Positions 47,125 through 57,848 are shown, counted from the first letter of the stretch. The stretch is 64,000 nt of DNA from Bradyrhizobium genosp. L (GCF_015624485.1 NZ_CP061378.1:124001-188000), one strand, 5' to 3'. Translations and numbers: made by a program. Notes: generated by a model from the sequence alone, not told the origin.

Positions 47125-48213
47125 TCAGCCGCCCAGCAATTTGCTGACGATGCGCGCGGCGTAATCGACCGTCGGGATCACCCGCGCATAATTCAGCCGG
47201 GTCGGGCCGATCACGCCGAGCACCCCGACGATCCGCCCCTGCGCATCGCTGTAGGGCGCGATGATGGTCGAGGAACCCGACAGCGAGAACAGCTTGTTCT
47301 CCGAGCCGATGAAGATCCGCACCCCCTCGCCGCCTTCGGCGCGGCCGAGCAGATCGATCACGCCGCGCTTGGTCTCGAGATCGTCGAACAGCGACTTGAT
47401 GCGCTCGAGATCCTCCAGCGCATGCAGATCCTCCAGCAGATTGGCGTGTCCGCGCACGATCAGCTGGCGATCCTCGCTCTCGCCGCCCGACCAGCTCGCG
47501 ATGCCGGCCGCGATGACCTTTTGCGTGAGCTGATCGAGCTCGGCGCGGTTCAGCCCCAACGCCGCTTCGAGCTCGAGGCGCGCCTCGGCCAGCGTGCGGC
47601 CGCGGATCCGCGCATTGAGGAAGTTGGTCGCTTCGGTCAATGCCGACGACGGCACACCCGGCGGCAGCGCCAGCACCCGGTTTTCGACCTGGCCGTCTTC
47701 GCCGACCAGCACCACCAGTGCCCGTTCCGGCTCCAGCCGCACGAATTCGAGGTGCTTCAGCCGTGGGTTCGATTTCGGCGTCATCACGACCGCGGCCGCC
47801 CGGGTGAGGCCCGACAGCCGCGTCAGCGCCTCGCCGAGCGCAGCCTCGACGGTCTGCGCACGGCCGACGGCGGCAAGCTGGGTCTGGATCGATTGCCGTT
47901 CGGCTTCGGTGAGATCGCCGACCTGCATCAGCGCATCGACGAAGAAGCGCAGCCCGAGTTCGGTCGGCAGCCGGCCTGCCGAGGTGTGCGGCGCGTAGAT
48001 CAGCCCGAGTTGCTCGAGATCCGACATCACATTGCGCACCGAGGCCGGCGACAACGGCAGCGCGATCAGGCGCGAGATGTTGCGCGAGCCGACCGGCTCG
48101 CCGGTGGCCAGGTAGCTTTCCACGATTTGACGAAAAATGTCGCGCGAACGCTCGTTGAGCTGGGCCAGCCCGGCATATGGCGTGATCAGGCTAATCGGAT
48201 CGTGCTGGACCAA
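47125..48213 (-). CDS. hrcA: Heat-inducible transcription repressor HrcA
   Basis: Represses chaperone genes by binding CIRCE operators, with GroEL acting as sensor. 362 residues. The N-terminal winged helix is [31 protein letters not shown], then [38 protein letters not shown]; a GAF-like domain and C-terminal [19 protein letters not shown] follow. The likely start is a TTG codon at 48213 after AGGGAGCG. An ATG 108 bases upstream reads through a REP palindrome and is unlikely. Confidence 0.93.
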   Translation of the reverse strand: MVQHDPISLITPYAGLAQLNERSRDIFRQIVESYLATGEPVGSRNISRLIALPLSPASVRNVMSDLEQLGLIYAPHTSAGRLPTELGLRFFVDALMQVGDLTEAERQSIQTQLAAVGRAQTVEAALGEALTRLSGLTRAAAVVMTPKSNPRLKHLEFVRLEPERALVVLVGEDGQVENRVLALPPGVPSSALTEATNFLNARIRGRTLAEARLELEAALGLNRAELDQLTQKVIAAGIASWSGGESEDRQLIVRGHANLLEDLHALEDLERIKSLFDDLETKRGVIDLLGRAEGGEGVRIFIGSENKLFSLSGSSTIIAPYSDAQGRIVGVLGVIGPTRLNYARVIPTVDYAARIVSKLLGG

Positions 48214-48245
48214 ACTTCGCTCCCTCGACCGCCCATCTCGTCTGG

Positions 48246-48289
48246 GCATGATCCTTCGGAAAACCGCGTCACACTTTTCCGGATCATGC
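48246..48289. repeat. Palindromic repeat (GCATGATCC ... GGATCATGC)
   Basis: GCATGATCCTTCGGAAAACC and its inverse in CACTTTTCCGGATCATGC form a hairpin between the divergent hrcA and rph genes. It belongs to another abundant rhizobial intergenic repeat type. Confidence 0.75.
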
Positions 48290-48425
48290 CCTAATCTGTC
48301 GATCCGCCAGCCCGGTGACAAGCTCGCTTTCGACCCTCCGATACCGGGTCAAAACCCCTTGCCGCGGCCCGTTCCCGCTCCTACAAGCGCGGCCAGCCAT
48401 TTCTCTCGGATTTTCGGAGGTTTCC

Positions 48426-49139
48426 ATGCGGCCAAGCCGCCGTGCGCCCGATCAACTGCGCCCCATCACGCTGGAGCGCGGCGTGGTCAAATATGCCGAG
48501 GGTTCCTGCATGGTGAAATTCGGCGACACCCATGTGCTCGTCACCGCCACGCTGGAAGAACGGCTGCCGCCGTGGCTGAAGGGCCAGGGCCGCGGCTGGG
48601 TCACCGCCGAATACGGCATGCTGCCGCGCGCCACCCTGGAACGCACCCGCCGCGAGGCCTCGGCCGGCAAGCAGGGCGGCCGCACGGTCGAGATCCAGCG
48701 CCTGATCGGCCGCTCGCTGCGTGCCGCAGTCGATCTCGAAGCGCTCGGCGAGCGCCAGATCACCGTCGATTGCGACGTGATCCAGGCCGATGGCGGCACC
48801 CGCACCGCCTCGATCACCGGTGCCTGGGTGGCGCTGGCCGACTGCATCAGTTGGATGAAGACCCGCAACATGCTGAAGGCCAACGTGTTGCGCGACAACG
48901 TGGCGGCGATCTCCTGCGGCATCTATCAGGGCACGCCGGTGCTCGACCTGGATTATGCCGAGGATTCCGAGGCCGACACCGACGCCAATTTCGTCATGAC
49001 CGGCGACGGCCGCATCATCGAGGTGCAGGGCACCGCCGAGAAGACGCCGTTCTCGGAAAGCGAATTTTTGGCGTTGATGGCGCTGGCGCGCAAAGGTGTC
49101 GCGCGCCTCGTCGACTTGCAAAAGATCGCGGTCGCGTAG
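48426..49139 (+). CDS. rph: Ribonuclease PH
   Basis: Phosphorolytic 3'-5' exoribonuclease that trims tRNA 3' ends. 237 residues: [45 protein letters not shown] at the N-terminus, [18 protein letters not shown] for phosphate binding, and [23 protein letters not shown] near the catalytic Asp. TCGGAGG before the ATG at 48426 supports that start; the frame's upstream part is not conserved. It starts an operon with rdgB and hemW. Confidence 0.97.
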   Translation: MRPSRRAPDQLRPITLERGVVKYAEGSCMVKFGDTHVLVTATLEERLPPWLKGQGRGWVTAEYGMLPRATLERTRREASAGKQGGRTVEIQRLIGRSLRAAVDLEALGERQITVDCDVIQADGGTRTASITGAWVALADCISWMKTRNMLKANVLRDNVAAISCGIYQGTPVLDLDYAEDSEADTDANFVMTGDGRIIEVQGTAEKTPFSESEFLALMALARKGVARLVDLQKIAVA

Positions 49140-49150
49140 ACACATTGGTC

Positions 49151-49786
49151 ATGCACCGCCGAATCACCGGAAGGCTCGTGATCGCCACCCACAATCCCGG
49201 CAAGCTCGCCGAGATGCGGGAACTGCTGGCGCCGCACGGGGTGGAAGCGGTATCGGCCGGTGAGCTCGGCCTCGCCGAGCCCGAAGAGACCGGCGGCAGC
49301 TTTCGCGCCAATGCGGCGATCAAGGCGATCGCGGCAGCGAAGGCCACCGGACTGCCGGCCTTTGCCGATGATTCCGGCCTCGTGGTCGATGCGCTCGACG
49401 GTGCGCCCGGCATCTATTCGGCGCGCTGGGCCGGCGAAGCCAAGGATTTCATGGCGGCGATGACGCGGATCGAGCGCCTGTTGCAGGAGCGCGGCGCCAC
49501 CACCCCCGACAAGCGCAAAGCGCACTTCGTCTCGGCATTGTGCGTGGCCTGGTTCGACGATCACCTCGAAGAGGTCGAAGCCCGGGTCGATGGAACTTTG
49601 GTCTGGCCGCCGCGCGGCACTGCCGGCTTCGGCTATGATCCGGCCTTCCTGCCGGACGGCCATACGCGGACCTTCGGCGAGATGACCAGCGTCGAGAAGC
49701 ACGGCCTGCCGCCGCACGGGCTCGGCCTGTCGCACCGCGCCCGCGCCTTCGTGAAGCTTGCGGAGATCTGCCTTGAGCAACGCTGA
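49151..49786 (+). CDS. rdgB: XTP/dITP diphosphatase (RdgB/HAM1)
   Basis: Removes non-canonical purine triphosphates (XTP, ITP, dITP) from the nucleotide pool. 211 residues: [66 protein letters not shown], and [13 protein letters not shown] with the catalytic Asp/Glu set. The ATG at 49151 follows rph by 11 bp. Its end overlaps the start of hemW. Confidence 0.96.
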   Translation: MHRRITGRLVIATHNPGKLAEMRELLAPHGVEAVSAGELGLAEPEETGGSFRANAAIKAIAAAKATGLPAFADDSGLVVDALDGAPGIYSARWAGEAKDFMAAMTRIERLLQERGATTPDKRKAHFVSALCVAWFDDHLEEVEARVDGTLVWPPRGTAGFGYDPAFLPDGHTRTFGEMTSVEKHGLPPHGLGLSHRARAFVKLAEICLEQR

Positions 49787-50930
49787 GCGAGGAGCCTTCG
49801 GCGTCTATGTGCACTGGCCGTTCTGCCTGTCGAAATGCCCGTATTGCGATTTCAACAGCCATGTCCGGCATGCGCCGATCGATGAGCCGCGCTTCGTGCG
49901 CGCCTTCGCGCGCGAGATCGAGACCACCGCGGCGCGGGTGCCGGGGCGTGAAGTGTCCTCGATCTTCCTCGGCGGCGGCACGCCGTCGCTGATGCAGCCT
50001 GCGACCGTCGGCGCGGTGCTCGATGCGATCGGCAGGCACTGGTCGGTGGCGCGCGACGTCGAGGTCACGCTCGAGGCCAATCCGACCAGCGTCGAGGCCA
50101 CGCGTTTTCGCGGCTACCGCACGGCCGGCGTCAACCGCGTCTCGCTCGGCGTGCAGGCGCTCGATGATGCCTCGCTGAAGGCGCTCGGGCGGCTGCACAC
50201 CGCACGCGAGGCGCTGGATGCGGTCGCGATCGCGCGGGGCGCGTTCGATCGCTATTCCTTCGACCTGATCTACGCCCGCCCGGACCAGACGCCGCAGATG
50301 TGGTCCGATGAACTGAAACTGGCGATCTCGGAAGCGGCCGAGCATCTATCGCTCTACCAGCTCACCATCGAGGAAGGCACACCGTTCTTCGGCCTGCACG
50401 CCGCCGGCAAGCTCAAGACGCCGGATGAGGCGACGGCGCGGGCACTCTATGACGTGACGCAGGAGGTCTGCGCGCGCGAGGGGCTACCGGCCTACGAGAT
50501 CTCCAATCACGCTCGCGCGGGCGCCGAGTGCCGGCACAATCTGGTCTACTGGCGCGGCGATGAATATGCCGGCATCGGCCCCGGTGCGCATGGCCGGCTC
50601 GACATCGATGGCGTCAGGCACGCAACCGCGACCGACAAGCGCCCCGAGGCATGGCTATCGAAGGTCGAGGAACGCGGCCACGGCGTCATGACCGACGATT
50701 GCCTCAACAGCGAGGAACGCGCCGACGAATTTCTGCTGATGGGGCTGCGGCTCGCCGAAGGCATCGATCCCAAACGTTACACTGAGCTTGCCGGCCGCGC
50801 GCTCGATCCGCACCGCATCGCCATGCTGCGCGAGGAAGGTGCGATTGCGGTCGATGCCGACGGGCGGCTGCGCGTGACCAAGTCGGGCTTCCCGGTGCTC
50901 GACGCCGTCGTTGCGGATCTCGCGGCTTAA
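49773..50930 (+). CDS. hemW: Radical SAM heme chaperone HemW
   Basis: Radical SAM protein of 385 residues that binds heme and inserts it into respiratory proteins; formerly annotated as coproporphyrinogen dehydrogenase. [20 protein letters not shown] has the C-x3-C-x2-C cluster site; [13 protein letters not shown] and [35 protein letters not shown] follow. The C-terminus has an HTH-like helix set ([16 protein letters not shown]). A TTG start at 49773, overlapping rdgB by 14 bases, fits the conserved [15 protein letters not shown]. An ATG at 49758 is the alternative. Confidence 0.94.
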   Translation: MSNAERGAFGVYVHWPFCLSKCPYCDFNSHVRHAPIDEPRFVRAFAREIETTAARVPGREVSSIFLGGGTPSLMQPATVGAVLDAIGRHWSVARDVEVTLEANPTSVEATRFRGYRTAGVNRVSLGVQALDDASLKALGRLHTAREALDAVAIARGAFDRYSFDLIYARPDQTPQMWSDELKLAISEAAEHLSLYQLTIEEGTPFFGLHAAGKLKTPDEATARALYDVTQEVCAREGLPAYEISNHARAGAECRHNLVYWRGDEYAGIGPGAHGRLDIDGVRHATATDKRPEAWLSKVEERGHGVMTDDCLNSEERADEFLLMGLRLAEGIDPKRYTELAGRALDPHRIAMLREEGAIAVDADGRLRVTKSGFPVLDAVVADLAA

Positions 50931-52126
50931 GCGCCAAAACTCTTCGGCGAGCCGGCGACCGGCGTCGCGCCGCCCGTTGCCACCTTCATGACGGCGAGCC
51001 CACGCTCGTTGGTACCGTCGGAGCGGAAGCGGAACAGGCCGTCGATGCCGGCGAAACCGGACGGATTGGTCAGCGTCTCCGGCGCGAAGCGTTGCGCGCC
51101 CTGCGTGCGCGCCAGCGCCGCCATCAGCGCGACTGCATCATAGGCCAGCGTCGACGTACGCACCGGCTCGCCGCCGAACTTGGCGCGGTAGCGATTGGAA
51201 AAATTGCGGAAGCCGGCCGGATCGGGCGCGGCATAGAGGCCGCCTTGCAGATTGGGGCTCGCGAACACCCGCGGATTGTCCCACAGCCCGGTGCCGAGCA
51301 GCTGGATATTGTGCAGGTTGGAGCCCGCCGCGGTCAGCGCGTCCGCGGTCGCGACCACCGACTCGCCGTCGTCGGCCAGCAGCAGCGCGTCGGCCTGGCC
51401 GAGCGCCTGCGCCACATTGCGCGCCGGTCCCGCACGGTCGGCGCCGTATTTCTCGAACGCGACGATGCGGCCGTTCTTGCGGCCGACCGCCTGCTTGAAC
51501 GCGGCCTCGACCACGTTGCCATAGGCGTTGTCGGGCACCATCGCTGCGAACGACTTCTTTCCGATGCTCGACGAATAGTCGACGATGCGGTTGATGTCGG
51601 ATTCCGGCAGGAAGCTCAGCAGATAGACGCCGCGGCCGGCCACGCTGGAATCGGTCGAGAACGCGATCAGCGAGGTTCCGCGCGGCCGCGTCAGCTGCGC
51701 GGCCGCCGGCACCGATCCCGCGAACAACGGCCCGAGGATGACCTCCGCGCCTTCCGCCAGCGCCTGCTGGGTGCCTTGCGCGGCGCCCTGCGGGTTGCCT
51801 CCGTCGTCCTTGATCAGCAGCTGGATGTTCGGGTTCTGGAATTCCGCCAGCGCCATTTCGGCCGCGTTCCGCATCGATTGCGCGGCGACGCCGGCATTGC
51901 CGGAGGCCGATAGCGGCAGGATCAGCCCGACCTTGACCTGCCCGGTGCCGACCGCCTGCGGCTGCTGCGGCGGGCCCGAAGGTCCGGCTTCGGGGGTAGA
52001 GAACTGGCTGAAGGTCTGCTGCACGCTGGAACAGGCCGACAGCAACGGTGCGCCCACGAGGAGGCCAAGCGCGGTCCGCCGGGTCGCGCCCGACGGCGGG
52101 GACTTGCGATGATGCGGGCCTGCCAT
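50927..52126 (-). CDS. Penicillin-binding protein activator (LpoA/periplasmic-binding type)
   Basis: 399-residue predicted lipoprotein: LGLLVGAPLLSACSS gives a lipobox Cys near residue 32. A periplasmic-binding-like domain follows (KVGLILPLSASGNAGVAAQSMRNAAEMALAEF, then VILGPLFAGSVPAAAQLTRPRGTSLIAFSTD). The family resembles LpoA and Leu/Ile/Val-binding proteins; no ABC permease genes are adjacent. It is divergent from rsmI-yraN-gshB, the usual alphaproteobacterial arrangement. Its precise penicillin-binding protein partner is unknown. Confidence 0.88.
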   Translation of the reverse strand: MAGPHHRKSPPSGATRRTALGLLVGAPLLSACSSVQQTFSQFSTPEAGPSGPPQQPQAVGTGQVKVGLILPLSASGNAGVAAQSMRNAAEMALAEFQNPNIQLLIKDDGGNPQGAAQGTQQALAEGAEVILGPLFAGSVPAAAQLTRPRGTSLIAFSTDSSVAGRGVYLLSFLPESDINRIVDYSSSIGKKSFAAMVPDNAYGNVVEAAFKQAVGRKNGRIVAFEKYGADRAGPARNVAQALGQADALLLADDGESVVATADALTAAGSNLHNIQLLGTGLWDNPRVFASPNLQGGLYAAPDPAGFRNFSNRYRAKFGGEPVRTSTLAYDAVALMAALARTQGAQRFAPETLTNPSGFAGIDGLFRFRSDGTNERGLAVMKVATGGATPVAGSPKSFGA

Positions 52127-52357
52127 CTCTCTCTTCTCTTGACCGACCGTGATCGGCCAGGACTCTACCGAGCCTCCATCCAGCTCTGATGAGGCGGGTG
52201 GATTTGGGCATATTGTCGGCGAATAGTTAACTAAAACAAAAGGATTATGACCTTGCGGCGCCGCCGCCGGGGCTCACGTTTCTTGCAGCTTCAGGCGCCC
52301 TTCGGCCAACACCCCTCCGGTGTGGCGCAATGACCGCCGCCCCTCTAGATTGGCATT

Positions 52358-53302
52358 ATGCGCGCAAAAGCTAGTTCCCTTTACAGTCCCGATGCCGCTT
52401 CAAGCCGATCCTTTTCCATCGGCAGCCAGGTGCTGGCCGCGCCGAAGGCTACACCCGGGCTGCATCTGGTGGCGACCCCGATCGGCAATCTCGCCGACAT
52501 CACCCTGCGCGCGCTGGAAACGCTGGCGGGCGTCGACGTCATCGCCTGCGAGGACACCCGAATTACGCGCCGCCTGACCGAGCGCTACGCGATATCGGCC
52601 GAGCTCGTGCCCTATCACGAGCACAATGCGGCGCTGGCGCGGCCGAAGATCCTGCAGCAGCTCGCCGACGGCGCCTCGATCGCGCTGGTCTCGGACGCCG
52701 GCACGCCGCTGATCTCGGATCCCGGCTTCAAGCTGGTGCGCGAGGCCTGCGCCGCCGGCTACAAGGTGATCGCGGTGCCCGGTGCGTCATCGGTGCTGAC
52801 GGCGCTGTCGGTGGCGGCGCTGCCGACCGACCGCTTCTTCTTCGAAGGCTTCCTGCCGGCCAAGGAGCACGCGCGGCGCACCCGGCTTGCCGAGCTCGCC
52901 AGGATCGATGCGACGCTGGTGATGTTCGAATCCGGCAATCGCGTGCAGGACAGCCTGCGCGATCTCGCTGCGATCATGGCCGGGCGCAACGCTGCGATCT
53001 GCCGCGAGCTGACCAAGCTGCACGAGGAGATCACGCGCGGGCCCGTCGCCGAGTTGGCGGCGGCCGCGGACGCGCTGGAGACGCGCGGCGAGTTCGTGCT
53101 GGTGGTCGGGCCGCCGCCCGACGACGCCGGCGTGATGGACCAGGATGCGCTGGACGAATTGTTGCGCGCGCAGCTTGTGCGCGGCAGCGTCAAGGACGCG
53201 GTGGCCCATGCCGTCGAGCTCTCGGGCCGGTCGCGCCGCGAGGTCTATGCCCGCGCGCTCGAGCTGGCGAAGACGATCGGGAGCGGCAATGGCCAAGACT
53301 GA
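52358..53302 (+). CDS. rsmI: 16S rRNA (cytidine(1402)-2'-O)-methyltransferase
   Basis: Methylates the ribose of C1402 in the 30S decoding centre. 314 residues: [40 protein letters not shown] (SAM-binding TP-methylase fold), [54 protein letters not shown] and VMFESGNRV. The last 14 bases overlap the start of yraN. Confidence 0.96.
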   Translation: MRAKASSLYSPDAASSRSFSIGSQVLAAPKATPGLHLVATPIGNLADITLRALETLAGVDVIACEDTRITRRLTERYAISAELVPYHEHNAALARPKILQQLADGASIALVSDAGTPLISDPGFKLVREACAAGYKVIAVPGASSVLTALSVAALPTDRFFFEGFLPAKEHARRTRLAELARIDATLVMFESGNRVQDSLRDLAAIMAGRNAAICRELTKLHEEITRGPVAELAAAADALETRGEFVLVVGPPPDDAGVMDQDALDELLRAQLVRGSVKDAVAHAVELSGRSRREVYARALELAKTIGSGNGQD

Positions 53303-53672
53303 GGACGCCTCGCCCGAACGCGTCGCGGCGTTCCGCACCGGCCTCACCGCCGAGAGCCGGGCCGCCGCGCTTCTGATGGCCAAGGGCTACCGCATCCTCG
53401 CCAAGCGGTTTCGCACCCCCTATGGCGAGATCGACCTGGTGGCGCGCCGCCGCAACCTCATAGCCTTCGTCGAGGTCAAGGCCCGCGCCAATCTCGACGA
53501 TGCCGCCTATGCGGTGACGCCGCGCCAGCAGCAACGCATCATCAATGCCGCCCAGGCCTGGCTGATGGCGCATCCCGAACACGCGGAATTTGATCTCCGA
53601 TTCGACGTCGTGCTGATTGCGCCAAGGCGCCTGCCGCGCCATCTGTTAGCGGCATTCGACGCAAGCCCTTAG
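53289..53672 (+). CDS. YraN family (UPF0102) endonuclease-like protein
   Basis: 127 residues from [58 protein letters not shown] carries the restriction-endonuclease-like E-I-D and E-V-K motifs. Members of this family are found beside rsmI in many bacteria, with an unknown role probably in nucleic acid metabolism. The ATG at 53289 lies inside rsmI and overlaps its stop, so the genes are translationally coupled. Confidence 0.9.
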   Translation: MAKTEDASPERVAAFRTGLTAESRAAALLMAKGYRILAKRFRTPYGEIDLVARRRNLIAFVEVKARANLDDAAYAVTPRQQQRIINAAQAWLMAHPEHAEFDLRFDVVLIAPRRLPRHLLAAFDASP

Positions 53673-53713
53673 AAATACCTCCAGACCCCAAATACCTCCA
53701 GACGCCACGGGAT

Positions 53714-54667
53714 ATGCCTATGAAATTGAAGGTCGCCGTCCAGATGGATCCGATCGCGCGCATCAACATCCGCGGCGATTCCACCTTTGCCCTCCTGCTC
53801 GAGGCGCAAAAGCGCGGCCACGGCATTTCCTATTACACGCCCGACAAACTGTCGCTGCGCGGCGAGGAGCTGGTGGCGCCGGTGCAGATGCTCACCGTGC
53901 GCGACGAGGTCGGCGATCACTTCACGCTCGGCGAGCCGAAACGCGAGGCGCTCAACGGCTTCGACGTCGTGCTGCTGCGCCAGGACCCGCCGTTCGATCT
54001 CGCTTACATCACCTCGACGCATTTCCTCGAGCGCATCCATCCGAAAACGCTGGTCGTCAACGACCCCGCCAGCGTGCGCAACGCGCCGGAAAAGCTGTTC
54101 GTGATGAATTTCCCGCAGCTGATGCCGCCGACCCTGATCTCGCGCGACCTCGACGAGATCAACGCGTTCCGCGACCAACACGGCGCCGTCGTCATGAAGC
54201 CGTTGCACGGCCATGGCGGCGCCGCGGTGTTCCGCGTGATGCCGCAGGACATGAATTTCGGCTCGCTGTTCGACATGTTCTCGGTGACCTTCAGGGAGCC
54301 CTGGGTGATTCAGCGCTTCCTCCCCGAGGTGAGGCACGGCGACAAGCGCATCATCCTGGTCGACGGCGAGTTCGCCGGCGCCGTCAACCGCGTGCCGGCG
54401 GCCGATGACCTGCGCTCCAACATGGTGCGCGGCGGCGCGGCCGCGGCGACCGAGCTGTCCGAACGCGAGCGCGAGATCTGCGCCACCGTCGGGCCCGCGC
54501 TGCGCGAGCGCGGCCTGATGTTCGTCGGCATCGACGTGATCGACGGCAACCTCACCGAGATCAACGTGACCTCGCCGACCGGCATCCGCGCCATCCAGCG
54601 GCTCAATGGACCGGATGTTGCAGCCAAGGTCTGGGATGCCATCGAGGCCAAGCGCACCGCAAAATAA
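53714..54667 (+). CDS. gshB: Glutathione synthase
   Basis: ATP-grasp ligase that joins gamma-glutamylcysteine and glycine. 317 residues: [65 protein letters not shown] (ATP-binding loop) and [25 protein letters not shown] (metal-binding E-x-N). The start is the Met at 53720 or 53714. It completes the rsmI-yraN-gshB unit. Confidence 0.96.
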   Translation: MPMKLKVAVQMDPIARINIRGDSTFALLLEAQKRGHGISYYTPDKLSLRGEELVAPVQMLTVRDEVGDHFTLGEPKREALNGFDVVLLRQDPPFDLAYITSTHFLERIHPKTLVVNDPASVRNAPEKLFVMNFPQLMPPTLISRDLDEINAFRDQHGAVVMKPLHGHGGAAVFRVMPQDMNFGSLFDMFSVTFREPWVIQRFLPEVRHGDKRIILVDGEFAGAVNRVPAADDLRSNMVRGGAAAATELSEREREICATVGPALRERGLMFVGIDVIDGNLTEINVTSPTGIRAIQRLNGPDVAAKVWDAIEAKRTAK

Positions 54668-54858
54668 GCTTCCCTTATGCAACGCGCGCCGCAGTTGCAA
54701 ATGAGATAGATTTCTCCTCCGCGCTTTCCTTGATTTGATTCCTCTTGCCAGCCTGTGCGGGCGGGCGCAGCATTCTTGTGCCTGCGACCAGTCATTGCGG
54801 CGGACTGTCGCAGGCAGCACGCGAAAAATAATCTCATAAAGATTGTGGAGGAAGACGT

Positions 54859-55830
54859 ATGACACTCAATGTCTCACGACGATCCTTGCTCGCGCTCGGT
54901 GCCGGTCTCGGCGCCAGCACCATGCTCGGCGGCCCAGCTGTGGCGCGCGCGCCGAAGCTCGGCACCCAGACACCCTACTGGCACCGCTTCATTCTCGGCG
55001 ACGCCGAAGTCACCGTCGTATCCGACGGACCGCTGCCGCTTGGTCCGCCCAAGGGCACCTTCATCGGCGTCCCCGATGATGAAGTGAAGAAGATGCTGTC
55101 CGACAACTTCCTGTCGCCGGACAACGTCGTGCTGGAGCAGAACTCGCCGATCGTCAACACCGGCGACAAACTGATCCTGTTCGATACCGGCATGGGCACC
55201 TCGCATCTGTTCGGGCCGACCACCGGCCGGCAGCAGAAGAGCATGGCGGAAGCCGGCATCAAGCCGGAGGACATCGATGCGGTGGTGCTGTCGCACGCCC
55301 ATGTCGACCACATCGGCGGCATCGTCGATGCCAACGACAAGCCGCTGTTCCCGAACGCGCAATACTACATCGCCCAGAGCGATTTCGAATTCTGGACCGA
55401 CGAAGGCAAGATGGGCAGCCCGCTGAAGGACTTCATCGTGCACGCCCGCAAGAACCTGCTGCCGGTGCGTGACCGTCTCGTGTTCTACAAGGACGGCCAG
55501 GAATTCCTGCCCGGCGTGCAGGCGATGGCGGCACCCGGCCACACCGTGGGTCACCACATGTTCATGGTGACGTCGGCCGGCAAATCGTTCGCCTTCCTCG
55601 GCGATCTCACCCATCACGCGGTGCTGCTGCTCGAAAAGCCGCTGATGGAATTCTCCTACGACACCGATCCGAAGCAGGCCGCGCAATCCCGGGTGAAGAT
55701 GCTGACCATGCTAGCGGCCAACAAGACGCCGGTGATGTCCTATCACTTCGCCTGGCCCGGCTACGGCCACGTCGCCAAGACCGGCGAGGGATTCCACTAT
55801 TATCCCGAGCCGATGCAGATGCTGCTGTAG
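54859..55830 (+). CDS. Tat-exported MBL-fold metallo-hydrolase
   Basis: 323 residues with the Tat signal MTLNVSRRSLLALGAGLGAS. Metallo-beta-lactamase ligands are in VVLSHAHVDHIGG (H-x-H-x-D-H), MAAPGHTVGHHMF, FLGDLTHH and YHFAWPG. The layout resembles N-acyl-homoserine-lactone lactonases and related lactonase-like enzymes. Periplasmic quorum-signal or xenobiotic ester hydrolysis is possible but not shown. GGAGGAAG before the ATG is a strong ribosome site. Confidence 0.86.
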   Translation: MTLNVSRRSLLALGAGLGASTMLGGPAVARAPKLGTQTPYWHRFILGDAEVTVVSDGPLPLGPPKGTFIGVPDDEVKKMLSDNFLSPDNVVLEQNSPIVNTGDKLILFDTGMGTSHLFGPTTGRQQKSMAEAGIKPEDIDAVVLSHAHVDHIGGIVDANDKPLFPNAQYYIAQSDFEFWTDEGKMGSPLKDFIVHARKNLLPVRDRLVFYKDGQEFLPGVQAMAAPGHTVGHHMFMVTSAGKSFAFLGDLTHHAVLLLEKPLMEFSYDTDPKQAAQSRVKMLTMLAANKTPVMSYHFAWPGYGHVAKTGEGFHYYPEPMQMLL

Positions 55831-55932
55831 AGCGTTTTCGAGCGAAGCGGATACCGGTTCGCGTGAAGAAAACGCGTCAAAACAAAAAGCTGGAGCTTCG
55901 GTTCTGATTCAATCAGAAGCGAAAATGCGCTA
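55828..55932. repeat. Dispersed MITE-like repeat (TAGAGCGTTTTCG ... CGCTA)
   Basis: About 105 bp bounded by TA, with imperfect inverted ends TAGAGCGTTTTCG and GCGAAAATGCGCTA and the core ACCGGTTCGCGTGAAG then ACGCGTCAAAAC. It matches a repeat I know to be common in Bradyrhizobium intergenic DNA. The stop codon of the preceding gene lies in its first bases. An IS630-type element has entered at its terminal TA. Confidence 0.65.
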
Positions 55933-56975
55933 GAGTCTTTCCGACTTTGTCTGAATCGGGGATTCCCAAATCAGGTGAGCTCTGATTCAAGCTTCCTGCT
56001 GGGACGGAGGCCAGCAAGGATGGCGCGAGCATACTCACTGGATCTGCGTGAGCGTGTTGTTGGGTTGGTTGCAAGTGGCGAAACGTGCCGGGCGGTGGCG
56101 GAACTGTATGACGTCAGCGTTGCGAGCGTCGTGAAATGGTCGCAGCGGGCGCGAGCGACAGGCAGCGCGGCGGCCAGGCCGATGGGCGGCAGGCGGCCTT
56201 ACCTGCTGGAAGGTGAGCGCGACTGGCTGCTGGCTCGGCTGACCGCGAAGCCTGATCTGACCCTGCACGCGCTGTTGGCGGAGCTTGGGGAGCGCGGCGT
56301 CGTAGTGTCCTGCGACACGCTCTGGCGATTCCTCAAGCGCCAAGGCATCAGCTTCAAAAAAAACCGTGTTCGCGACAGAGCAGGATCGTCCTGACATCGC
56401 GCGCCGCCGGGCCTGGTGGAGACGACACCAGTCGAAAATCGATCCTGCTCGTCTCGTCTTCATCGATGAGACCTGGGCAAAGACCAACATGGCCCGGACC
56501 CATGGCTGGTGGCGACGGGGCGCCCCTCTCAGGGCTCAGGTCCCGCACGGCCATTGGCGGACGATGACCTTCCTCGCAGCACTCCGGCACGACCGTATCG
56601 CGGCCCCCTGCGTCATCGACGGGCCGATCAACGGCGAGAGCTTCCGTGCCTATGTCGAGCAGTTGCTGGTGCCAACGCTCCAACCCGGCGACATTGTCGT
56701 CATGGACAATCTCGGCTCCCACAAGGGCCAAGCTATCCGCACGGCCATCCGCGCCGCGGGCGCCCGGCTCGTCTTCCTGCCGCCCTATAGCCCCGACCTC
56801 AATCCGATCGAGCAGGTCTTCGCAAAGCTCAAAATCCTGCTCCGCAAGGCTGAAGAACGCACCGTCGACGGCGTCTGGCGTCGCATTGGCAGTCTTCTCC
56901 AACACTTCACACCGCAAGAATGCGCAAACTACCTGCGCAACGCAGGATATGCTTCTGTCTAAATCGGAAAGGCTC
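55933..56975 (+). mobile_element. IS630-family insertion sequence
   Basis: 1,043-bp element. The left end GAGTCTTTCCGACTTTGTCT and the complement of the right end GAGCCTTTCCGATTTAGACA are imperfect terminal inverted repeats of about 25 bp. The flanking dinucleotide TA (55931-55932 and 56976-56977) is duplicated, which is diagnostic for the IS630/Tc1-mariner superfamily. It holds a two-frame transposase. Confidence 0.9.
56020..56962 (+). CDS. IS630-family transposase in two overlapping frames
   Basis: The first frame (56020-56394; [30 protein letters not shown]) is the HTH part. The second frame reads [21 protein letters not shown] and continues to 56962 with the DDE triad: Asp in [10 protein letters not shown], Asp in [11 protein letters not shown], Glu in [11 protein letters not shown]. 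They join at an A8 run (56356-56363), where a +1 change or loss of one A by slippage would fuse them. This is either programmed frameshifting, known for some IS630 members, or a disabling mutation. Confidence 0.85.
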
Positions 56976-57085
56976 TAGGCGCGATTTTTCGGGGGCGGCA
57001 GCCGTCGCCCCCGAATGTTCCTGTAATGTTCTTGCACCCAACGCCCCGTTCCGCTACCTTGGGTGGCGGCACTAAGAGGGGCAGC

Positions 57086-57838
57086 ATGGTCGCGCGCGTT
57101 TCCACCGTCGCTTTCGAGGGGATCGAGGCCCGTGCGGTCGACGTGCAGGTGCAGGTCGCGCCCGGCCTGCCGGCGTTTGCGATCGTCGGCCTGCCGGACA
57201 AGGCGGTGTCGGAGGCGCGCGAGCGGGTGCGTTCGGCGCTGATCGCCTCCGGGCTCGCGCTGCCCGCCCGCCGCATCATCGTCAATCTCGCGCCTGCCGA
57301 TCTGCCGAAGGAAGGCAGCCATTACGACCTGCCGATCGCGCTCGGGCTGATGGCCGCGATCGGGGCGATCCCGCCGGATGCGCTCAACGGCTTCACCGTG
57401 CTCGGCGAGCTCGGGCTCGACGGTTCGCTCGCGCCGGTCGCGGGCGTGCTGCCGGCCGCGATCGGCGCCAATTCACGCGACGAGGGACTGATCTGTCCGG
57501 CGGCCTGCGGGTCGGAGGCGGCGTGGGCGAGCCCGGACATCCAGATCATCGCCGCGAACTCGCTGATCCAGATCGCCAACCATTTCAAGGGCACGCAGCT
57601 GCTGTCGCGCCCGCAGCCGAAGGTGCGAGAGCAAAACGAGGCGCGCGAGGAGGCGCTGCTGGACCTGCGCGACATCAAGGGCCAGGAAAGCGCCAAGCGC
57701 GCGCTCGAGATTGCCGCCGCCGGCGGGCATCATTTGCTGATGATCGGCTCGCCCGGTGCCGGCAAGTCGATGCTGGCGGCGCGGCTGCCGTCGATCCTGC
57801 CGCCGCTGTCGCCGTCCGAGCTGCTCGGCATTAGGTAG
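57086..57838 (+). pseudogene. comM: comM, 5' part, interrupted by a transposon
   Basis: ComM (YifB, Mg-chelatase-like) is a hexameric AAA+ branch-migration helicase that extends heteroduplex during natural transformation. This part starts MVARVSTVAFEGIEARAVDVQVQVAPGLPAFAIVGLPD, has the Lon-like S5 domain, and reaches Walker A MIGSPGAGKSML. After ELL the frame enters the transposon end and stops (Gly-Ile-Arg, stop at 57836). The reading frame resumes at 62242. ATG 57086 is the conserved start; the 5' extension of the frame is not conserved. Without Walker B the fragment cannot hydrolyse ATP. Confidence 0.95.
57818..57825. repeat. Target-site duplication, left copy
   Basis: GAGCTGCT directly abuts the left inverted repeat and recurs at 62242-62249. 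Confidence 0.93.
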
Positions 57839-57848
57839 CAAACTCACC
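57826..57848. repeat. Left terminal inverted repeat of the comM transposon
   Basis: 23 bp starting CGGCATTAGGTAGCAAACTC, the exact complement of 62219-62241. It contributes the stop codon that ends the comM 5' fragment. Confidence 0.95.

Noticed and set aside
44322..47147. 941-codon plus-strand frame
   Set aside because: It crosses the signal-peptide gene, pncA and antisense grpE in another frame, and its Arg-rich composition is typical of noise in high-GC DNA.
56366..56962. Second independent transposase gene
   Set aside because: It is the out-of-frame continuation of the IS630 transposase: the frame reads KKTVFATEQ directly from the A8 run and lacks its own HTH.
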